Shown one piece after another: positions 35,720 to 47,294 of a stretch of DNA of 64,000 bases; the stretch's first letter is position 1; every line of letters starts with the position of its first letter. Below the pieces are notes generated by a model. It searched no databases, was not told the DNA's origin, and saw nothing but the letters and a program-made list of their open reading frames with translations. This DNA comes from Azorinus chamasolen. Lineage: Eukaryota; Mollusca; Bivalvia; Cardiida; Solecurtidae. Location: contig OY755241.1 of NCBI GenBank assembly GCA_963576725.1, positions 3,786,062 to 3,850,061 on the forward strand, in the 5' to 3' direction. The translations under genes and the position numbers were made by a program.

Positions 35720-35955
35720 GGAAAACAGTGTAGCTACTGATGCAGGAGCCCTATGATCTGGGTTTACACTGTTCTGTTTGCAAGTACATGTACACCCATT
35801 CCGGTTTAAATGCTTAGAGTACATGTATTATAAAGAACATCAGTATATCTGTTGATTTGTCCGCTCAACTCAAGAAACTCTCTGATCAAGGTCTGCATTG
35901 TCTGTCATTCAAAATCTGTAAATTATAACCTTTTATACCGAATTGATTCTATAGG
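35720..35955. mobile_element. two H5 remnants
   Basis: 35,720-35,782 (AACAGTGTAGCTACTG ... GGGTTTACACTGTTCTG) and 35,858-35,955 (CTCTGATCAAGGTCTGCATTG with ATTGATTCTATAGGA). Confidence 0.45.
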
Positions 35956-35956
35956 A

Positions 35957-36140
35957 TTTAACCCTTTCCCAAAGTCACATTCCGAAACCATTGTGATAAA
36001 TAGAGTATTTTCTCCATAAGAGCAAATGCTCTATTTATCACAATTCTAAAATGTTTGCTTTTCTTTAGTAAATGTTCCTTTTCAGTAGATTTATTCAAAG
36101 AGGTAGGTCACCTAAAAATAGCCTATGAGGTAATGGGTTA
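35957..36140 (+). mobile_element. H2 MITE, shortened
   Basis: TTTAACCCTTTCCCAAAGTC start lacks the TTGACGCC segment; palindrome intact (loop CATAAG); end ATGAGGTAATGGGTTAA. Confidence 0.75.
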
Positions 36141-36179
36141 ACCATCAGACACCCTACTGGCAACTTTGAGATTATCTAA

Positions 36180-36632
36180 AATGCAAACTGTCTGGATCCA
36201 GGTGAGATGCCAAGTAACTTGCTGTCTCATCAGGAGCAAAACTGTTTGTCCCCCTGACACTGGTTTTGAAAAGAAATTGAAGAAATGTATAAATTTAGTA
36301 GACAATAATATTTGTACACAACAATTGCTCAACGAGTTTATTGACATCAAATTTAGTAATGACTATCAAGCGACGACCCAAATCAGAGAATAAGAAGCAC
36401 TCTGATTAGCGTTTACACTGTTTTTCATTAAATTTTACAGCATACTGTTTAAATAACCCCTTCAACCACTGTAAAAAGTAATGTCTGCTTAATTTTGGAT
36501 CTAGTGAAATTTAATCTACTTCTGATTCAATCAAAAGTTGGAATAACTATTGACTATAGGTCAAACAGCTTGGATCCAGATGAGATGCTGAGTTACTCGG
36601 AGTCTGATCTGGATCCAAGCTGTTTACGAATG
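36180..36632. mobile_element. two H3 hairpins
   Basis: 36,180-36,252 (GCAAACTGTCTGGATCCAG) and 36,560-36,632 (GTCAAACAGCTTGGATCCAG ... CTGGATCCAAGCTGTTT). The 300 bp between them hold nothing I recognise. Confidence 0.6.
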
Positions 36633-36861
36633 CGAGTCTGGTCATGCTTTGCAGATACGGTATTAATTATAGAACAGTTCATACATTCACATATCAACTT
36701 ATACATACACTTGACTTCCAACTTTTCAATGGGTTTAAACATTGACCAGGTCATACTAAATAAATCTCTTGACCCTTATAATGCTAAAATATTTTCTGCT
36801 TCAAAATTGTCATCAACCATTTAATTTTTCTGAAGTTTTATTTTGATGTTTAGATTGATTA

Positions 36862-37062
36862 GTCCTTTACATGCAGTAAATGAGTTCGCCGTCATTTGTA
36901 CACAGTGTAGACTCAGCTCAGAAAGTTTCTTCTGATCAGATCTGCATTGTTTGTCATCTAAAATTCTCAGACTGGCAAAAGGTATACCCTTCCATGTTGA
37001 AAATACTCAGTATTGGATGACAGACTATTCTACTTTGAAAATATCTGCATTCAAAGGGTTAA
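36862..37062 (+). mobile_element. H5 MITE, worn
   Basis: TTAGTCCTTTACATGCAG to CTGCATTCAAAGGGTTAA; hairpin CACAGTGTAGACTCAGCTC ... GATCAGATCTGCATTG. Confidence 0.6.
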
Positions 37063-37142
37063 AAAACATCACCAAGCAGTGAAAAACAGTGTGAATCATC
37101 TCGACTCATCTGCTAATGTCCAGCTAATATGCTTTCTGTATG

Positions 37143-37395
37143 TTAACCCTTTCCCTAATATATAAATGCTTTTTCATGCATTTGCATACAGAGTAGACGC
37201 AGATCAGATGGCTCCTAGTAGAGACGTCTGATGAAGGTCTGCTGTGTTTGCTAGTGGAATTTGAAAGATCTGATTCTTTATTATCTAATATGGCTACATT
37301 TTTCCACCTTCCACTTTTCATTTTGACTATTTTGTCCATGAATATTCAGTAAGTATTGAAATTTGGAATAAACATAGAACAGAGAAAGGGTTAAC
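37143..37395 (+). mobile_element. H1b MITE
   Basis: TTAACCCTTTCCCTAATA to CAGAGAAAGGGTTAA; hairpin loop CCTAGTAGAG, right arm worn. Confidence 0.75.
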
Positions 37396-37905
37396 ACTTT
37401 GCAAGCTAAGTAATTGTAGTCTATGTTCAAAATTAATTATCACAGTTATGTCTTCATTGACATTTCTCTTCAAAATTACAATCAGAGTGTCCAACAGCAG
37501 ATTCGCGTATCACAAATTCGCCACCAGCATGCTAAGATTTATCCTGCCGATTATACACCACCTACCTGTCATTTGCAAAAGCTTGGATCCAGATGAGACG
37601 ACGAGTAACTCGGCATTTTATCTGAATCCAAACTGTTTGAAGCTCAGCGAGTATTTCAGCGAGTATTTCCTCAAAAGCTTGAACAAATCGCAAGCAAGTA
37701 AAACTTTCTTCATATCAGAGTATGAGCACTTGAGCAGACATTATTTTTTTCAACAGGATACTAATTCCATATTTTGATGAACACATTAAAGGGTAATGCT
37801 TTGCCTGCTAGCAGCTAATTTGTGATATTTCCACACGAGAGAATTAGCGATATCTTTGGATCCATGTTTTATGTCTCATCTGCAGGATCCAAACTACTGT
37901 ATTCA
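37395..37905. mobile_element. H3-related elements
   Basis: TTAACACTTTGCAAGC start with an H3 hairpin at 37,571-37,640 (GCTTGGATCCAGATGAGACG ... CTGAATCCAAACTG) and a duplicated CAGCGAGTATTTC; then TTGCCTGCTAGCAGC near 37,800 with a second worn hairpin (GGATCCATG ... GCAGGATCC). Confidence 0.5.
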
Positions 37906-37969
37906 TTTGTTACTCTTACTGTAAGTTTTAGAGAAATGGAAGAAGAATGATTACAGACAATCATTAGGT

Positions 37970-38187
37970 TAACCCTTTCCTTCTTGTAAATGCATTTTCA
38001 CGCATCTGCAAACATAGTAGACCCAGGGTCTGCTCTGTTTGCTAATGGAATCGGATAGATCTGTTCCTTTAGTTTATAAAATGACTACCATGTTCTACCT
38101 TCCATATTTCATTCCAACTATTTTGCCCATGAATATTCAGTAGGTATCTAAATTTTGGAATGAATATAGAACAGGGAAAGGGTTAAG
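37970..38187 (+). mobile_element. H1b MITE without hairpin centre
   Basis: TAGACCCAGGGTCTGCTC joins the two arms directly; the GATCAGACGGCTCC centre is precisely missing. Ends TTAACCCTTTCC and CAGGGAAAGGGTTAA are intact. Confidence 0.75.
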
Positions 38188-38839
38188 TTTTTCCATAGCT
38201 GGTAGATCTGACGGGTATAAACGGTAAAACCCTTAACCCTTTGAATGCAGGAAAAGAGTGCACTGTACTTTGTAAACAGTATAGACCCAGATCATTGGGT
38301 CATATAGATCTGATTCTACGGTTTCTGTAATGATAAAAATACCAGAATTTCAGATAAGATGCATAAATTTCAACATTTTCAAGAATGGCTCCTTTATTTC
38401 TAGTTAAAAGGTAAATAAAACATATTAACATATACATGTACGTAAGTACAAAATGATTAACCACAAACTCATTAACTTTTTATCATGCTATGAATGAAAT
38501 CATTATTGCCTTGCAAAACATTTGGATAAAAATTATACTGAAAAGAAATAGAAGGAACTCAGAAGTGATTTGATATAAAGTTCTGTATTTGCTTATTATT
38601 ATTATAAAGCTGGCATTTAACAAATATAATGTAATGATCAAAGAATCTTCCCATCAGCGTTCACAACAGCATTGCATTCATTAAAATTACTCTTTGAAAT
38701 AGTCCATAATCTGAAATCATATTCAGGTCATTAATCATTCAAATGTTTACTAGGCTACGACAATGACATAATTATTATTATCATAAGCAATCTGAAGATT
38801 ACAAAATTACCCATAATTTATTCCCAATAAATCTATATT
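38188..38839. other. intergenic, H5/H1 scraps only
   Basis: 38,235-38,345 has an H5-like start (TTAACCCTTTGAATGCAGG) joined to an H1 body (GATCTGATTCTACGG). The remainder is unannotated. Confidence 0.45.
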
Positions 38840-39580
38840 TTAACCCTTTCCCTCATAGAAACGTGTTTTCACGCAGTTGCAAACAGAGTAGACCCAGATC
38901 AGACGGCTCCTAGAGGAGCAGTCTGATCAGGGTCTGCTCTGTTTGCTTATGGAATTTGATAGATCTGTGTCTTTACTTTCTAAAATAGCTACAATGTACC
39001 ACCTTCCAAATTTGATTATAAGTGTTTTGTTCATGAATATTCAATGGGTATTAAAATTTGGACTAAACATAGAACAGGGAAAGGGTTAACCCTTTGCCTG
39101 ATAGAGAAGTCTTTTGATGGCTTTGCACGCAGAGTAAACTCAGATAAAATGGCTTATAAAATTAAAGGAGCCGTTTGAATAGGGTCTGCTGTTTGCTTAT
39201 AAAGGACCTGATTTAATAGTTTCTGCAATGGCAAAAACTTCCTGTGTTTGTAATAAGAATTCTCATTTTTTTAATATTCATGATATAATTATTTCTAACA
39301 TGAATATTCGTCATGTAATGGGTTAACATTAAAAAAAAAATACAGCTAGACAACATTTATGACTTTAACCCTTTCCCTTTCATGCCTTTGCAAACAGAGA
39401 AACCGCTGTAGGAGCAGTCTGATCAAAGTTTACTCTGTTTGCTTATGAAATATATTTAATAGATCTGACTATACAATTTCTACCGGCATTAAAACATCCT
39501 ATGTACAAAATTATGCCATTATAAAATTCAGCTAATAAATATTCATGATATCATTATTTGTTTGTTTGTGTTGAATAACA
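38840..39580 (+). mobile_element. three H1 MITEs in a row (H1b, H1a, H1c)
   Basis: 38,840-39,089 H1b with hairpin 38,878-38,945; 39,086-39,327 H1a sharing the same TTAA, hairpin disrupted by CTTATAAAATTAAAGGAG; 39,364-39,580 H1c with left arm deleted. Confidence 0.7.
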
Positions 39581-39782
39581 TCCGTTTCTACTCACTTATA
39601 ATGGGCTAATTGGACATCCCAGAGAGAGGGGAAAGGATACAGAGAAACCTAGGCGCGATATGCCCTACTTTTATTATCGAAAGAGTTTCTCTACTTCTTT
39701 TAGATGACCAATGTAAAGCACTGACACATGGGACCTCGGTTTATAAAGTCTCATCCGCAGGACCTAAGGATATGCAACAGGT

Positions 39783-39982
39783 TAACCCTATCAATGCCAA
39801 GCTTTCAAAGTGGAATGGTCCATCATTGTTTAACAATTATACTAAGAGTCCATTAAGTATAAATTTGCTAGAGAATTTTGAATGTCATACGTACGTACAG
39901 TGCAGACCCACTGTGCTCTTTGATCTGTATCTGTACTGTTTGCAAGTGTCACGTTAACCTAATTCCGGTATTCAGAGGGTTA
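39783..39982 (-). mobile_element. H5 MITE
   Basis: TTAACCCTATCAATGCCAAG, GTGGAATGGTCCATCATTG body, eroded hairpin, CGGTATTCAGAGGGTTA end. Confidence 0.65.
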
Positions 39983-40002
39983 TAATGACCAATATTAAAC
40001 TA

Positions 40003-40310
40003 TAAACCCATTCCTTCATAGGCTATTTTGAGACCAAACCTCAGTTTCAATAATTCTTCTGAAAAGGAGCAATTACAAGAGAAAAGGAAAATTTCAGAAT
40101 TGTGTATGGTTTTGAAACCATAGTGATAAATAGAGCAAATCTATATTTATCACAATGGTTTCATAAGAGACTTTTATAGAGGCGTCAAGAGAAGTTTGGC
40201 CATGGCAGAAACCTTATAAATTCCATAAGCAAACGGAGTAGACCTTGATCATGCACCTCCTACAGGAGTTGTCTGATCTGGTTCTACTCTGTTTGTCTTG
40301 CTAAGGCATT
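40003..40310 (-). mobile_element. H2 MITE followed by a truncated H1a
   Basis: 40,003-40,195 H2 whose palindrome lost its loop (ATAGAGCAAATCTATATTTATC). 40,193-40,310 minus-strand H1a body and hairpin (CACCTCCTACAGGAGTTG). Confidence 0.6.
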
Positions 40311-40342
40311 ACTACATGTACATGTATTATCATAGTAAATAT

Positions 40343-40830
40343 GATTAATCCTTTCCTTCATGTAAACACCTTTTCATGCATTTGCAAACAGAGTAGACCC
40401 AGATCAGACAGCTCCTGTAGGAGCCGTCTGATCAGGGTATACTCTGTTTGCTTATTAAACATAAATTCTGATTCTACAGTTATTTTCAAAGCAAACCAAT
40501 CCCCATAAATTATAAAACAAATCAGCTAATAATTACTCATGATGCCATTAACCCTTCACTTGCTATTCACGTCAATATACCTACCTGTAAATAGTGAAGA
40601 CCCAGATGAGACAGCTCCTGCAGGAGCTGTCTCATCAGGGTCTGCACTTTTTACAAGTTGATTGTGCAACAAGTGCACTCCACGGCAGTGATTGCACAGA
40701 GAAATAATTGTAGACAGTGAATATATATGTAATTATACCACAGAGCATGTGTAAAGAAGGAGAAATGTATTATAAAATTCAGCAAGAGAAGGGTTAAATC
40801 TTGCATGACTATTGAACAGTTAAAGGTTTA
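40343..40830 (+). mobile_element. H1c MITE holding an H4
   Basis: TTAATCCTTTCCTTCATG, near-perfect hairpin 40,382-40,452, body to CATGATGCCA-TTAA; resumes ATCTTGCATGACTATTGAAC. Confidence 0.75.
40552..40793 (+). mobile_element. H4 MITE nested in H1c, TTAA duplicated
   Basis: CCCTTCACTTGCTATTCAC to CAGCAAGAGAAGGG; TTAA at 40,548-40,551 and 40,794-40,797. Hairpin 40,586-40,652. Confidence 0.88.
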
Positions 40831-41457
40831 TTCAATACTTGACTGTTTAACGTACGAGTGTCTCTGCCAAAAAATCATGGGCGGGATCTTCTAGCTGGAA
40901 ACTAAGCCAATGGCTTATATCAGGTCTGCTGTGAGTTTCCCGCCAGAATTTTGCGCACTGGAATTTACAGCCGAGACAAAAATTAAACAGCCAAACACTC
41001 ATTATACATAGGGTTTGGTGGAGAAATAAAGCAGTTATTCTTGAAAATGTTTTTAATTTAAGCATCTTATCTGGATCTCTGATGATATGTATATCATTAT
41101 AAAATCATAATTATTTGTCACAGTACATAGTGATATATCATACTTAGATGTTTCATGAATGTAATTTCTACAACGTCAAACTCTGATAACTGCTTTTAAA
41201 ATGCGTCTATACGGAGTAAAGAGTCAAGCCTTTACTCCATGAATATTCATGTAAGAAAAGATGATATCATGAATATTAGTCACTCAGCTTCTCCCTTGGA
41301 TCCAAGCTGTCCAAAAGCAACTAAAGTCATGATTAGTGGTATAAGGCTTAAGATCGAGCCCAAGAATGCACACCTTCTGACCCTATGATATACAGGTATT
41401 GATCTGTGCAGATTTACCCTGCCACAAATATTTTAGGACCACATTTAACACTAGGTA
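40831..41457. other. intergenic with half an S6 and an H1/H3 junction
   Basis: CATAGGGTTTGGTGGAGAAAT at 41,009-41,030 is one S6 arm. 41,226-41,320 fuses an H1a end (CCATGAATATTCATG) to an H3 arm (TTGGATCCAAGCTG). Otherwise unannotated. Confidence 0.5.
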
Positions 41458-41893
41458 CAGTAATACCTGTTTAAAGCAGCCATTCATTTAATGAACAAAG
41501 GATTCTTAAAACACAGGTGATTGCTTAATGCAGGGCAAAAGTAATACAGAAAGTCCCTATAGGAACTTTCTGCATTACTTTTGACCTGCATTAACTTAAG
41601 CGACCACCTGCCTTACAGACCTATAATTTGACCTCTTTTTGAAGGCCGCTTAACCCTTTCCTCCATAAAACGCCTTTCTACGCCCCTGTAAAAGTCACTT
41701 CTTGAAACCATTGTGATGAATAGAGCCATTTGCTCCATAGGAGCAAATGCTCTATTTACCACAATGGTTTCAAAACTACACAATTCTAACATTTTCCTTT
41801 TCTCTAGTTAATGCTCCTTTTAGGTAGATTTATTTAAGAGGTTGGGTCTAAGAATTAAGCCTATGAGGGAATAGGTTAAGACAGGTTCTTTTG
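41458..41893. mobile_element. PG element with H2 in its right TIR
   Basis: CAGTAATACCTGTTTAAAGC left TIR; hairpin AGAAAGTCCC-TATA-GGAACTTTCT; right TIR GGCCGC-TTAA-[H2]-TTAA-GACAGGTTCTTTTG. The two TIRs pair only when the H2 and one TTAA are ignored. Confidence 0.75.
41654..41875 (+). mobile_element. H2 MITE nested in a PG TIR, TTAA duplicated
   Basis: CCCTTTCCTCCATAAAACGCC to ATGAGGGAATAGG; TTAA 41,650-41,653 and 41,876-41,879. Confidence 0.85.
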
Positions 41894-41978
41894 ACACTTG
41901 GTCAGTTTCTTCAGAGCTTGATCGAATTGGAAGCAATCAAAATGGCACCAGATCCAAAAACCTGAGCAGACAACTCTT

Positions 41979-42440
41979 TAACCCTTACCTTCATATAAAT
42001 GTCTTTAAACCCTTTCCCTATGCTATATTTATTCAAAATTTCAATACATACTGAATATTCATGGCCAAAATAGTTATAATTAAACATGGATTCTTTTAGC
42101 TGGAATCCATTTTAGAAAGTAAAGAAACAGATCTATCAACCGAAGTAAAGAAACAAGATGTACCAAATTCCATAAACAAACAGAGCAGACCCTGATCAGA
42201 CGGCTCTTATAGAAGCTGTCTGATCTGGGTTTACTCTGTTTGCAAATGCATGAAAAGGCATTTATATGAAGAAAAATGTTAATAGAGTAGACCTAGACCA
42301 GACAGCTACAGACTGTTTGCTTTTGACATGATATAGATCTGATTACACAGTTTTTGTCAAAGCAAAAACTTTCCTTGAGAAGTTTACATGATTAAATTCA
42401 GCTGATAAAATATTCATGATGTCATTGCTTGGTAAGGTTA
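41979..42440 (+). mobile_element. H1c MITE interrupted by a minus-strand H1b
   Basis: Outer left end TTAACCCTTACCTTC and right body from AGAGTAGACCTAGACC on. Inner H1b about 42,009-42,282 (AAACCCTTTCCCTATGC to GAAGAAAAATGTTAA), hairpin 42,179-42,246. Confidence 0.65.
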
Positions 42441-42502
42441 AGCATTTCATACTGAGTACGGTGTGTAGTTAAACACTGATGGGCTATTCAATGTTGGAAG
42501 GG

Positions 42503-42960
42503 TTAACCCTTTCCCTTATATAAATGGGTTTTCACGCATTTGCAAACAGAGTAGACCCAGATCAGACGGCTCCTAGAGGAGCCGTCTGATCAGGGTCTAC
42601 TCTGTTTGCTAATAGAATTTGATAGATCTATTTCTTTCTTTGCTTTCTAAAATGTCTACAATCTTCTACCTTCCATATATCTTTATAACTATTTGTTAAT
42701 GAATATTCAGTAGGTATTGAAATTTGGTCTAAATACAGAACAGGGAAAGGGTTAACCCATTATTTTTAGACTCAACCTCTGAATATTTATACGTCTATTG
42801 AAATGAGCATTTACTAAAGAAAAAGAAAATAATAGAATTATGTTGTTTTGAAACTGTTGTGATAAATAGAACATTTGTTCCTAAAATGCTTTTTTTATCA
42901 CAATGGTTTCAAAAAGTGACATTTGCAGTGGCGTCAAAAGGTGTCAATATGAGGGAATGG
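42503..42960. mobile_element. H1b (+) abutting a minus-strand H2
   Basis: H1b 42,507-42,751, hairpin near-perfect (loop TAGA). TTAA 42,752-42,755 is shared with H2 42,756-42,960, whose loop is degraded (TTCCTAAAATG). Confidence 0.75.
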
Positions 42961-43004
42961 GTTAAAATGTTTACATTCAGTGTACAATTACCTTTGCAAG
43001 TAGT

Positions 43005-43480
43005 TTAACCATCTCCTTGATATAAACACCTTTTCACACTTTTGCAAACAGAGTAGACCTAGATCAGAAGGCTCCTATAGGAGCCATCTGATCAGGGTCT
43101 GCCATGCTTGCTTTTGACATGATATAGATCTGATTCTACAGTTCTTTTCAAAGCAAAATATTTCCTTGAAAGGTTTACATAATAAAGTTTCAGCTAATAG
43201 ATATTCATGAAGTCATAATTTCTTACATAAATACTGAACAGGGAAAGGGTTAATCTTTTCTATATTGCACAATCATGTTATAAATAATTATAGACATCAT
43301 ATTTTATTAGCTAAAATTCTATAATGGCATATGTATAATTATAATAGCAGAAACAGTAGAGTCAGACTTATTACATTTTCATATGAAAACAGAGCATACC
43401 CTGATCAGAAGGCCCAGACCTACAGGAGCCATCTGATCTGGGTCTACTCTGTTTGCAAATGTATGAGGGAAGGGATTAAA
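43005..43480. mobile_element. inverted pair of H1c MITEs
   Basis: 43,005-43,253 (+) and 43,250-43,480 (-) meet at one TTAA. The second has GGCCCAGACCTACAGGAGCC in its hairpin. Confidence 0.7.
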
Positions 43481-43598
43481 TCTGTATGAGATTCTAAAAC
43501 ATATTGACACCTAATCAGATTCAAACTGTTTAACACTCAGAAAAAGGGTTAGCAAATATGAAAGAAAAATTTAGAGCAAACGAAAGCAGATACCGAAT

Positions 43599-44016
43599 TA
43601 TTAACCCCTTCAATTCTGAATTTTCAGAGTGGAATGGTCCATCACTGTTTAACGATACAGATCATTCAGAAAGGGTATAATTTGCAGGAGGATTTTGAAT
43701 GAAAAATAGTTTAGACCCTGATCAGAGGGTGACTCCATTGTGAGTGCTCTGATTTGGGTATACACTATAGCTGTTTCCAAATAACAGTTCATCCGTTTCT
43801 CCCATTTAACGGGTTAACTCTTTCGCTGCCAAATATTGTCGTCTGGAAACTTTGTCGTCAGCTACAATTTTCGTTTCCTCTCTTTTTTTCAAAAACATTA
43901 CCATAGTAAGAAACAGTTTGGATCCTGATGAGATGCTGAATTACTCAATGTCTCATCTGGATCCAAACTGTTTGCATAGGTTATCACAGATGCAAACAAT
44001 ATAGCAATGAAAGAGT
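43599..44016. mobile_element. H5 (-) followed by H3
   Basis: H5 43,599-43,815: TTAACCCCTTCAATTCTG to TTAACGGGTTAA. H3 43,814-44,016: TTAACTCTTTCGCTGCC to AGCAATGAAAGAGTTAA with hairpin AAACAGTTTGGATCCTGATG ... CATCTGGATCCAAACTG. Confidence 0.7.
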
Positions 44017-44017
44017 T

Positions 44018-44493
44018 AAAGGAATTTGGCTTGATTTTGAGTTGTTAACAAAATCAATCACATCCATTCATGGCAGCAGTCCAAATTGGGCAACTTTATT
44101 GCATACCTTTACAAAACATATACAACACTCTTACAACAAATTATTGATCTTAAAGTTTGAACAACGTATGACTTGAGAACCACTGGCAGCTTATTGAGAT
44201 ACCGTTTAGCAATTTGCTTGATACACTTATATAAATTGTTCATTTCTAAATACTCAAATATCATACTTTAGAGTCAGTTTTAAGGAAAATTTTAAATATG
44301 AAAACATGACAAAGCTTTACGGTAAACATATCAATTTCAGAATTTTTTATTAACACAGATCCTATGAAAGTTTAATATGGTCAAAAAATAGAAACAGTTT
44401 TCAATCTGTAATATGCAAATTTAAACATTCCAACTTATTCAAGATTCCTAGATGACAAATTTTGTAAAAAAATCATATTGATCTTATTTTCAA
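44018..44493. other. intergenic, nothing recognised
   Basis: AT-rich; no element ends or coding block. Confidence 0.5.
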
Positions 44494-44881
44494 TGTTAAC
44501 CCTTTCCTCCATAAATATGCATTTCTATGCCCTTGCAAACCGAGTATATATAGTTAATATAGATATGATTCTACACTTTCTGCCTGGTGATGGCCAAAGT
44601 GCCTGTGTCCATGAGCTATTATAACAATTTACCCGTTACCTGTTCTATGTTTATTCCAAATTTCAATACCTACTGAATATTCATGGACAAAATAGTTATA
44701 ATGATATATGGAAGGTGGAACATTGTAACCATTTTAAAAAGTAAAGAAACAGATCTATCAAATTCCATTAGCAAACAGAGCAGACCCTAATCAGAGAGCT
44801 CTTATAGGAGCCATCTGATCTGGGTATGCTCTGTTTGCAATTGCTTGAAAACATGTTTATATGAAGGAAATAAGGGTTAAC
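44494..44881. mobile_element. H1a (+) joined to H1b (-)
   Basis: 44,494-44,631 H1a with hairpin deleted, up to ATAACAATTTA; 44,632-44,881 H1b ending AAATAAGGGTTAA, hairpin 44,770-44,838. Confidence 0.7.
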
Positions 44882-45018
44882 CCTTTGAAAGCTGAGTTTT
44901 CAAAATGGAATTGCCTATCAGTGTCTAACAGTAAAGTCCATTCATTATGAAAGGTTTTGATCTGTCACAAACAGTGCAGACCCTGATCAGAGGTCTCCTC
45001 TAGGAACCCCAAATGCTT
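44880..45018 (-). mobile_element. H5 MITE, right part lost
   Basis: TTAACCCTTTGAAAGC, body TGGAATTGCC, hairpin arm CAAACAGTGCAGACCCTGATC, breaks after TCTAGGAACC. Confidence 0.6.
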
Positions 45019-45550
45019 GTGTACTCGTCTCTAAAAAAACATATTTGTTGATATCAGTTGACGTGTATCCGTATAGTAATTACATGTACACCCTTATTAG
45101 ATATAATCCTGATCAGAGTTAAGAAGTGTTTGATCCATGATTTTCACTTTCAGTCAAAACAACCGATTATTTTCTGGACATGTAGCAGCTAGATTGCATC
45201 GGGGGTCAAGGGTGCTGTATTAAGATATTTGTAAGTTCATAATGACGGAATTTTCGAGATTTCTGGATAAACAACTCCATGTAATGCAAAACTGATTTCA
45301 GCCGATGATTTCAATCAGCTGTAGACTGAAAATGAAATCCCTGCTTTGATCTAGATCAAAGAGAATTGAAAATGACAGACATACTTAGAAAGACAAGGGT
45401 TAAACTGAAAACAAGACAATTAATTCATTGTTTGTATGCGTGGTATTTAAGTAATTACTTTAACATCACAGAGAAAGTCTAGTTTATACTTGATGTTATC
45501 AAAATATCAATATCTATGAGATTGGGTATAACCAAACTTGAAATCAATCT
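45019..45550. other. intergenic, nothing recognised
   Basis: No repeat ends or exon-like segments. Confidence 0.5.
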
Positions 45551-45705
45551 TAACCCTTAATTTCCATCATATAAACACGCTTTCAAGCATTTGCAAACAG
45601 TTAGGAAACCAAACTATCAAATTCCTATAGGAGCCGTCTGATCTGGGTCTACTCTGTTTGCAAATGTGTGAAAAAGCATTAATTTATATGAAGGAAATGG
45701 TTAAG
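45551..45705. mobile_element. hybrid H1 with two left-type ends
   Basis: TTAACCCTTAATTTCCATC...CAAGCATTTGCAAACAG on the left and GTTTGCAAATGTGTG ... GAAGGAAATGGTTAA on the right are the same terminus inverted; no right-type body is present. Confidence 0.65.
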
Positions 45706-45788
45706 AGAGACATTTCTTGGGTTAATTAAACCAAAACTTCAAGTACCTGCCACCGTCTACTGCATTTGTTTACCTTGATTATTTAAAA

Positions 45789-46137
45789 GGTATGAGTGAG
45801 TGAGTTGAGTGAATTGGGTTTTACGTCCGACCAACAGTATTTCAGTTATTTGCAGACGGCACCCGTTTGATACAAGTTATAGTACTGCCTAACTGGAATG
45901 CCCCTGCCGCGGGCACATGGAAAGGGCACCCCACCCAGTCACATTTGACATTATACCAACACCGGGCCGACCAGTCCTAGAACTACCCTTTTAATGTTGA
46001 GCGTAGACAAGGGAGCTACTAGTACCAGCTTTTAACAACTTTTGGTCTGTCGCGACCGGGGATCGAACCCACGACCTTCCGTACCGCAGGCCGTGGGTTC
46101 GATCCCTGGCGGCAACAGACAGAAGGTCGTGGGTATG
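45789..46137 (-). mobile_element. SINE with tRNA-like head and Meta-core-like domain
   Basis: Read on the minus strand: a tRNA-like B-box region (GTGGGTTCGATCCC near 46,060-46,078) leads into a core with AACTGAAATACTGTTGG and a tail of ACTCACTCACT (45,791-45,802). A partial duplication of the head (GTGGGTTCGATCCCTGG) lies at 46,090-46,106. The core is shared with 62,879-63,305. Identification as MetaSINE superfamily is from memory of that family. Confidence 0.6.
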
Positions 46138-47288
46138 AAACAGTGTTTATATGAAGGAAAGGGATAAATGCTTTTTCATGCCTTTGCAAACCATGAAGAC
46201 CCTCAACAGATGGCCCCTATAGCTCTGTTTGCTTATTAAATAATACAGATATGATTCTATAGTTTGTTTCATCATGACAATATTCTCTGACAATACAATT
46301 ATAAATTTTCAGTTAAATCAATATTCACAGTCATTATTTCTTTCATAAACATTCACTAGGTAAAGGGCTATATATTTATTATTTAAACATTTACAGTGAG
46401 TGACATTACCTGTAGACTCTCTGAGAAACTCTTCAGATTATTAAATCATGCAAATTGATAACATTATTTGACCTAATCAAAACCTTGTGAAACATTTCTA
46501 GCAATGACATGGCTTGTTTTACATGTTATAAAATTTTATGGGTCAGAAATATTTTTCATCAATCCCGTCAATTTCCATGAATATTCCATGAAGGGGAGTA
46601 AATGTACAGTCGGCTGAGCTGTCATTCGGACTGAAAGTAGACTATATATATAACTAGGTACTTTACTATTTTTTTTATGTAAAAATAATGATATCATGAA
46701 TATTAATTAGATTAATTGTTATAATAGCACACAGATACAGGAGATGTTGGAAACAGAAACTATAGAATTACATGTATATCTATATATTATATCATAAGCA
46801 AACAGAGCAGACCCTGATCAGATGGCTCCTATAGGAGCTGTCTGATCTGGGTCCACTCTGTTTGAAAATGCGTACTTATGGAGTAAATTAAGGGTTAATA
46901 GGTATACATCTTGTAGTCTTTGAAAACTGTCTGAATAGACCCTGAGTTCAGACTGCTCCACCAGGAGTTGTGGGTCTGCTTATATACATGTGCTAACACC
47001 AATTTCTAAAGACAGGAAAAAATGAACAAATAGTACAGGGACGCTCTAATCAAGCTGAAACTGGTGGATATTACTGTAGCTGCTGAATATCGGTAACAAT
47101 ACAGTACATACTGAGTAGGTATTGAAGTTTGGAATAAACATAGAACAGGGAAAGGGTTTAGAAATTAGATCATACAGATATTTCTAACTAAAATAGTAAA
47201 CAGAGCAGACCCTGATAAGATGGCTATAAGAGCCGCCTGATCTGAGTCCACTCAGTTTGCAAATGCATTTATATGAAGGAAAGGGTTA
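46138..47288. mobile_element. cluster of H1 fragments
   Basis: 46,138-46,370: minus-type tail, then a plus copy with deleted arm. 46,655-46,900: H1a (-), near-perfect hairpin 46,797-46,866. 46,920-46,985: H5 scrap. 47,105-47,160: H1b right end. 47,161-47,288: minus H1 tail. 46,371-46,654 shows nothing. Confidence 0.6.
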
Positions 47289-47294
47289 AATGTT

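Noticed and set aside
46050..46110. tRNA genes at the GGGTTCGATCCC motifs
   Set aside because: Only box B-like sequence; context and shared core mark it as a SINE head.
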